Assembly: GCA_036417435.1 (NCBI GenBank)
Contig: CM070901.1
Span: 10,142,001-10,206,000 of the forward strand
Length of the DNA: 64,000 nt
Reading direction: 5' to 3'
From: Inia geoffrensis
Taxonomy: Eukaryota; Chordata; Mammalia; Artiodactyla; Iniidae
The notes below the pieces were generated by a model that saw only the letters and a list, made by a program, of their open reading frames with translations, ran no database searches and was not told the origin of the DNA. Each line of letters starts with the position of its first letter. Position 1 is the stretch's first letter. Both the position numbers and the translations under genes were made by a program. Positions 58,776 to 64,000 of this stretch are shown piece after piece.

Positions 58776-59797
58776 TATTTTTTTTAACATCTTTGTTAGA
58801 GTATAATTGCTTTACAATGTTGTGTTAGTTTCTTCTGTATAACAAAGTGAATCAGCTATGTGTATACATACATCCCTATATGCCCTCCCTCTTGCGTCTC
58901 CCTCCCACCTTCCCTATCCCACCCCTTTAGGTGATCACAAAGCACCGAGCTGATTTCCCCGTGTGATGCAACTGCTTCCCACTAGCTATCTCTTTTACAT
59001 TTAGTAGTGTATATATGTCAATGCCACTCTCTCACTTCGTCCCAGCTTACCCTTCCCCCTCCCCGTGTCTCAAGTCCATTCTCAATGTCTGCGTCTTTAT
59101 TCCTGTCCTGCCCCTAGGTTCTTCAGAACCATTTTTTTTTTTTTTAGATTCCATATATATGTGTTAGCATACAGTATTTGTATTTCTCTTTCTCACTTAC
59201 TTCACTCTGTATGACAGACTCTAGGTCCATCCACCTGACTACAAATAACTCAATTTCGTTTCTGTTTATGGCTGAGTAATATTCCATTGTATATATGTGC
59301 CACATCTTCTTTATCCATTCATCTGTTGATGGACACTTAGGTTGCTTCCATGTCCTGGCTATTGTAAATAGAGCTGCAATGAACATTGTGGTACATGACT
59401 CTTTTTGAATTATGGTTTTCTCAGGGTATATGCCCAGTAGTGGGATTGCTGGGTCATATGGTAGTTCTATTTTTAGGTTTTTAAGGAACCTCCATACTGT
59501 TCTCCATAGTGGCTGTCTCAATTTACATTCCCACCAACAGTGCAAGAGGGTTCCCTTTTCTCTATACCCTCTCCAGCATTTATTGTTTGTAAATTTTTTG
59601 ATGATAGCCATTCTGACTGGTGTGAGGTGATACCTCATTGTAGTGTTGATTTGCATTTCTCTAATAATTAGTGATGTTGAGCATCCTTTCATGTGTTTGT
59701 TGGCAATCTGTATATCTTCTTTGGTGAAATGCCTATTTAGATCTCCTGCCCAGTTTTGGATTGGGTTGTTTGTTTTTTTGTTATTGAGCTTGATGTT
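58776..59797 (-). mobile_element. L1 3' end, same type as the 7-kb copy
   Basis: The T-run at 58778-58785 and AACATCTTTGTTAGAGTATA through CTCTTGCGTCTCCCTCCCAC match 31878-32960 almost step for step. 5'-truncated near 59797. No clear target-site duplication. It carries a readable ORF2 C-terminus. Confidence 0.88.
59144..59797 (-). pseudogene. L1 ORF2 C-terminal fragment
   Basis: About 218 codons of uninterrupted ORF2 carboxyl end: [71 protein letters not shown], ending at a stop at 59144. The upstream ten codons of the open frame (to 59830) are flanking sequence. The reverse-transcriptase and endonuclease domains are absent, so there is no function. It is the best-preserved L1 coding stretch in the window. 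Confidence 0.85.
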
Positions 59798-60439
59798 GAT
59801 CATAATACAATCAGTTAAAATGATTTGCAAGATGTAGTGGTATCTAGAATGATATCAGGGTAATAATAATGTCAATATTAATACTCAAATGACTAAGAAC
59901 ATAGATTACAAACCTATGTAATAGATAACTGTGATAGGGAGATGGCTGAACATAAGTTCCACTTTATTATTATTCATTTATTGTAGCCTTCATTATTTCA
60001 GTATATTTAACCTACTGGACACAAATGGAAGCATAACTTAGTTTTATTTTTTTCCTTAGTTATTCATATCACTTTGGTTGTCACAGGCAAATCAGCTGAA
60101 AATAATTATTTTCTTTCCTCCTTCCTTTCTTCTGTTCATGATTTTATACTAAACAATTTATTCATGGTATTGGATATTTCTAGATATGTGTTGCTTCTAA
60201 ACCAAATAATACCATTCACAGCCCCAGCTGATGAAAGCAGAATTAATATGTTCCCTGAGAATCAGTGACATACTCTGGATTGTGCGGCCAATCCAGGCTC
60301 AAAGGACTGAGGATACATAACTGACCTCACATCAGTCAATCCATAGTTTTTTTCGGCAATCTATGAAGTACGCTGTTATAAATTTTTTTTATAAAATTAA
60401 TATAAATTTAATTAGCTAGTCATATGCTTTCTCTAGCTG
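59798..60439. other. Unassigned sequence
   Basis: AT-rich, no element recognised. Confidence 0.4.
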
Positions 60440-61200
60440 TATACAATAAAGTAACAGTTTTTCAGATTGATAAGCAAAGAGAAGACACACAGAGAAAGGA
60501 ACCGGTAGCTAAGCCACACTGAGTAGACAATTGGATTGTCATTAGTTTTGAGTTGTTTCCAGTTTGATGCATACATACATAAAGCTGCTTTAAAATTTTG
60601 TGTAAAAGCCTTTGTATAGAAATAGGTTTTCATTTCTATTGGGTAAATAGCCAGAAGTGCAATTGCTGGGTCATATGGTAAATGTATGTTTAATTTTAGA
60701 ACAACTACCCCAAGATGTTTTTCAAAGTGATTTACCACTTTACATTCCTGCTTGCAGTGCATGAGTTTCAGTTGATCCCCTTACCTTTAAGGCTTGGAAT
60801 TGTCAATCTTTTTAATGCTTGCCCTACTAGTACATTTGTAGTGATATCTTGTTTGTGCTTTTGTTTTTGTTTTTGCACTTTCTTAATGACATAATATTGA
60901 GCATTTTTTCATTTGTGTAGTGGCCATTTATTCATCTTTTCCAAACTCCTTGTTAAAATATTCTGTCCATGTTTTAAATTGTTTTTATCTGCTTATTATT
61001 GAGGTGCAGTTGTTCCTTATATATTCTATTTGAAAATTCTTTATCAGAGATGTATATATTAGATAGATAGATATAAAACGAAGAAAGGGTGGGAGGAAGA
61101 AAGAAAGGAAAAGTCTTTTTTTATTGCATTCTGTAGCTTGCCTTTTCATTTTCTTAATGGTAACTGAGAAGTTTTAGTTTGATAAAATCCACTTTAATGA
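60440..61200 (-). repeat. Old L1 relic, left part
   Basis: ATTGCTGGGTCATATGGTAA, GCTTGCCTTTTCATTTTCTT and TTGAGCATTTTTTCATTTG follow the ORF2 C-terminal region in reverse, more diverged than neighbouring L1s. A short GATA run and a GAAGAAAG-rich tract (61056-61110) interrupt it. The same element resumes at 63206. Confidence 0.7.
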
Positions 61201-61204
61201 CTTT

Positions 61205-61303
61205 TTTGGGTTTTTTTCTTTATATTTTTATATATAGTTGATTTACATACTTCAATGTTGAGTTAATTTCAGGTGTATAGCAAAGTGATTCAGTTCTACA
61301 TCC

Positions 61304-61336
<33 letters not shown>

Positions 61337-63205
61337 CACATATATATATATATATTCTTTTTCAGTTTCTTTTACCTTATAGGTTATTACAAAATATTGA
61401 GTGTAGTTCCCTGTGCTATACAGTGGTCCTTAATTTGTTGGTTATCTATATTATATATAGTAGCATGTATATGTTAATCCCAAACTCCTAATTTATTTCT
61501 CCCCCACCCTTTCCCCTTTGGTAACTAGAAGTTTTTTTTCTATGTCTATGGGTCTGTTTCTGTTTTGTACGTAAGTTCATTAGTATCTTTTTTTAGATTA
61601 CACATATAAGTGATATCTTATGATATTTGTCTTCTCTGTCTGGCTTACCTCACTTATTGTGATAATCTCCAGGTCCATCCATGCTCATGAAAATAGTATT
61701 AGTTTGTTCCTTTTTATGGCTGAGGAATATTCCATTGTAAATATATATACCGCATTCTTCTTTATCCATTCATCTGTTGATAGACATTTAGGGTGCTTCC
61801 ATATCTTGGCTATTGTAAATAATGTTGCAGTGAACATTGGGGTACATGTAGCTTTTCAAATTATTGTTTCCTCCAGATGTATGCCCCCGAGTGGAATTGC
61901 AGGATAATATGGTAACTCTAATTTTAGTTTTTAAGGAAACTCCATACTGTTCTCCACAGTGGCTGTGCCAATTTACATTCCCACCAACAGTGCAGGAGGG
62001 TTCCCTTTTCTCCACAGCCTCCCCAGCACTTATTTGTAGATTTTCTGATGATGCCCATTCTAATTGGTGTGAGATGATACCTCATTCTAGCTTTGATTTG
62101 CATTTCTCTAATAATTAGTGATGTTGAGCATCTTTTCACGTGCGTTTTGGCCATCTGTATGTCTTCTATGGAGAAATGTTTATTTAGATCTTCTGCCCAT
62201 TTTTTGACTGGGTTTTTTTTTTTTTGATATTGAGCTGTATGAGCTGATTTTATATTTTGGAGATTAATCCCTTGTTGGTTGCATTTTTGGAAGTATTTTC
62301 TTCCATTGTGTAGGTTCTTTTTGTTTCGTTTATTGTTTTCTTTGCTATGCAAAACCTTTTAAGTTTAATTAGGTCCCATTTGTTTATTTTGGTAGTAGAG
62401 TCATTTTGACAGTATTGATTCTTCCAAGAACAAAGTATATCTTTTCATCTGTTTGTGTCATCTTCAGTTTCTTTCATCAGTGTCTTATAGTTTTTGGAGT
62501 ACAGGTCTTTCGCCTCCTTAGGAGGTTTATTCCTAGGTATTTTATTCTTTCTGTTGCAGTGGTAAATGGGATTGTTTCTTAATTTCTTTCTCTGGCCTTT
62601 GATGTCAGTGTATAGAAATGCAACAGATTTCTGTATATTAATTTTGTATCCTGAAACTTTACCAAATTCATTGATGAGCTCTAGTAGTTTACTGGTAGCA
62701 CCTTTAGGATTTTCTATGTATAGTATCATGTTGTCTGCAAACAGTGACAGTTATACTTCTTCTTTTCCAATTTGGATCCCTTCTATTTCGCTTTTCTTCT
62801 CTGATTTCTGTGGCTAGTACTTCCAAAACTATGTTTAAATAAAACTGATTAGAATGGATATACTTGTCTTGTTCCTGATCTTAGAGGAAATGCTTTCATC
62901 TTTTCACCATGGAGTATGATGTTAGCTGTGGGTTTGTCTATTATGTTGAGGTATCTCCCTCTGTGCCCACTTTCTGGAGAATTTTTAATCATAAATAGAT
63001 GTAGAATTTTATCAACAATTTTTTCCTGCATCTATTGAGATCATATGGTTTTTATTCTTCCATTTGTTTGTGTGGTGTATCACACTTATTGATTTGTGTA
63101 TATTGAAAAATCCTTGCATCCCTGGGATAGATCCCACTTGATCATGGTGTGTGATCCTTTTAATGTATTGTAGGAGTCAGTTTGCTAGTACTTTGTTGAG
63201 GATAC
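61205..63205 (-). mobile_element. Younger L1 3' portion nested in older L1
   Basis: Begins with a T-rich tail and GTTGATTTAC, passes through a TA tract (61304-61356), the ORF2 C-terminus (61924-62352, [40 protein letters not shown]) and part of the reverse transcriptase (62445-62729, [15 protein letters not shown]). At about 62386 it jumps past some 575 bp that are present in the 7-kb copy (33050-33625), an internal deletion. The catalytic FADD region reads FADN. 5'-truncated near 63205. Confidence 0.85.
61304..61356. repeat. (TA)n tract in L1 3'UTR
   Basis: Two TA runs separated by TTTATA and ACACA. Confidence 0.9.
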
Positions 63206-63500
63206 AAATTTTTTGTTTTTAAGTTCCCTGTTTATTTTGTACTAAGAAATCTTTGCCTACTCCATAATTGTGGAAATTTTCTCCTGTATTTTATTATTTT
63301 TGCTTCTGTATTTTCATAATTTTAATGCTTATATGTAGTTAGATTTAAAATCGATCTCAAATTGATCTCAAGTTACATTTTGTATGTGTGGTGCAAGGGA
63401 AAATGAAGTTTCTTCCTTTCTGTAAGTATACACAATTCTTCCAACCATATCTGTTAAGTTACATATGGTTCGCTTTGATTCTTTTAAATCTGGTTCATCA
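63206..63500 (-). repeat. Old L1 relic, right part
   Basis: AAGAAATCTTTGCCTACTCC, GGAAATTTTCTCCTGTATTT and GTATGTGTGGTGCAAGG continue the older L1 left at 61200, which is why the L1 between them is read as an insertion. Confidence 0.65.
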
Positions 63501-64000
63501 GCTTTGTTTGTGTAGGTCTAGAATAGCTTTTACTCTGGCAATTATTTAACCTTACAACTAAAGACTTCCCTTTTGACTTTTCTACTACGTGCCTTAAGTG
63601 ATCAAAGAAGAGTGACAGTGTGGCTGGTAGGATCTTAAATGCCTCCCAGTCTTTTGTAAAGCCGTGTGAACTATATAAAGCTTACAGCTCCCTTTTTCCT
63701 CTGTGTTTGATGTTGTGGAATTTCATGTCACATATTTATGTTTTAGTATTCAGCCTATATATGAGCAGTCCACTATGTTGATTTCTGCGCCTCTTTTACT
63801 ATTTATATCCTCCTGCCTTTTTGCATGCCTGGAAATTTCCAGCCTGCTCAGATTTCCTGATCTTAGAACCTGCCTCAACTGAAAAAGACGGTGATGAACT
63901 CCCTGGCATTCTTTACCTGCCCTGTTGTCTGGAATGTGTCTGGAAGCAGAAAGTGTCAGTGATTTTTTTCCCGCTTCTAAGCAATTTCCCTTCATAACAG
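63501..64000. other. Unassigned sequence
   Basis: No repeat recognised. An 81-codon minus-strand frame (63750-63995) has no recognisable domain. Confidence 0.4.

Noticed and set aside
59144..59830. 228-codon frame as a functional reverse transcriptase
   Set aside because: Only the ORF2 carboxyl end is present; the catalytic domains are missing through 5' truncation.
63750..63995. 81-codon minus-strand frame at the window edge
   Set aside because: No recognisable motif; length within chance expectation.
1..64000. BovB or Bov-tA elements, centromeric satellite, CRISPR arrays, bacterial-type operons
   Set aside because: Looked for and not seen; simple repeats are only short microsatellites, and the sequence is plainly mammalian.

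Overview
This is a stretch of mammalian nuclear DNA. The many copies of a tRNA-derived SINE of the CHR type (head reading GGCTTCCCTGGTGGCGCAGTGG), a cetartiodactyl-type mariner, and the absence of any BovB or Bov-tA sequence point to a whale or dolphin; that host call is an inference. I find no intact protein-coding gene, no stable RNA gene and no CRISPR array. The open reading frames present are transposon relics or chance frames. Any host gene whose intron this might be cannot be named from the sequence.

Layout. 0-5 kb: an ancient L2 LINE carrying a younger L1 3' end and a SINE, then mostly unassigned AT-rich DNA with one old L1-like relic. 5-17 kb: a GC-richer patch with back-to-back splice-acceptor and splice-donor matches (5.87-5.92 kb), an L1 with a 28-bp direct repeat at its edges, a CpG-rich LTR-like block (10.0-10.4 kb), a long L2, and an L1 that contains a tiny mariner end. 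17-31 kb: repeat-poor stretches, an old 1.9-kb L1 relic, and SINEs at 23.0, 24.7, 25.5 and 27.4 kb. 31.5-39.4 kb: a three-layer nest in which an old L1 was hit by a SINE, and the SINE was later hit by a 7.0-kb full-length but decayed L1 (5'UTR, ORF1, ORF2, 3'UTR, all on the minus strand). 39.4-43.9 kb: a MaLR-type LTR containing a SINE, a two-strand L1 patchwork, a structurally complete mariner with a dead transposase, and another SINE inside old L1. 44-58 kb: ancient L2, MIR, MER5 and LTR relics with two more SINEs. 58.7-63.5 kb: a truncated L1 of the same type as the 7-kb one, then a younger L1 inside an older L1.

The transposon layers give a relative history: L2/MIR and MaLR LTRs first, then old L1, then mariner, CHR SINEs and the youngest L1s. 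Nearly every L1 lies on the minus strand. That is the pattern expected in an intron of a plus-strand gene, where sense L1s are selected against, and it fits the plus-strand splice-site pair near 5.9 kb. Both are suggestive only.
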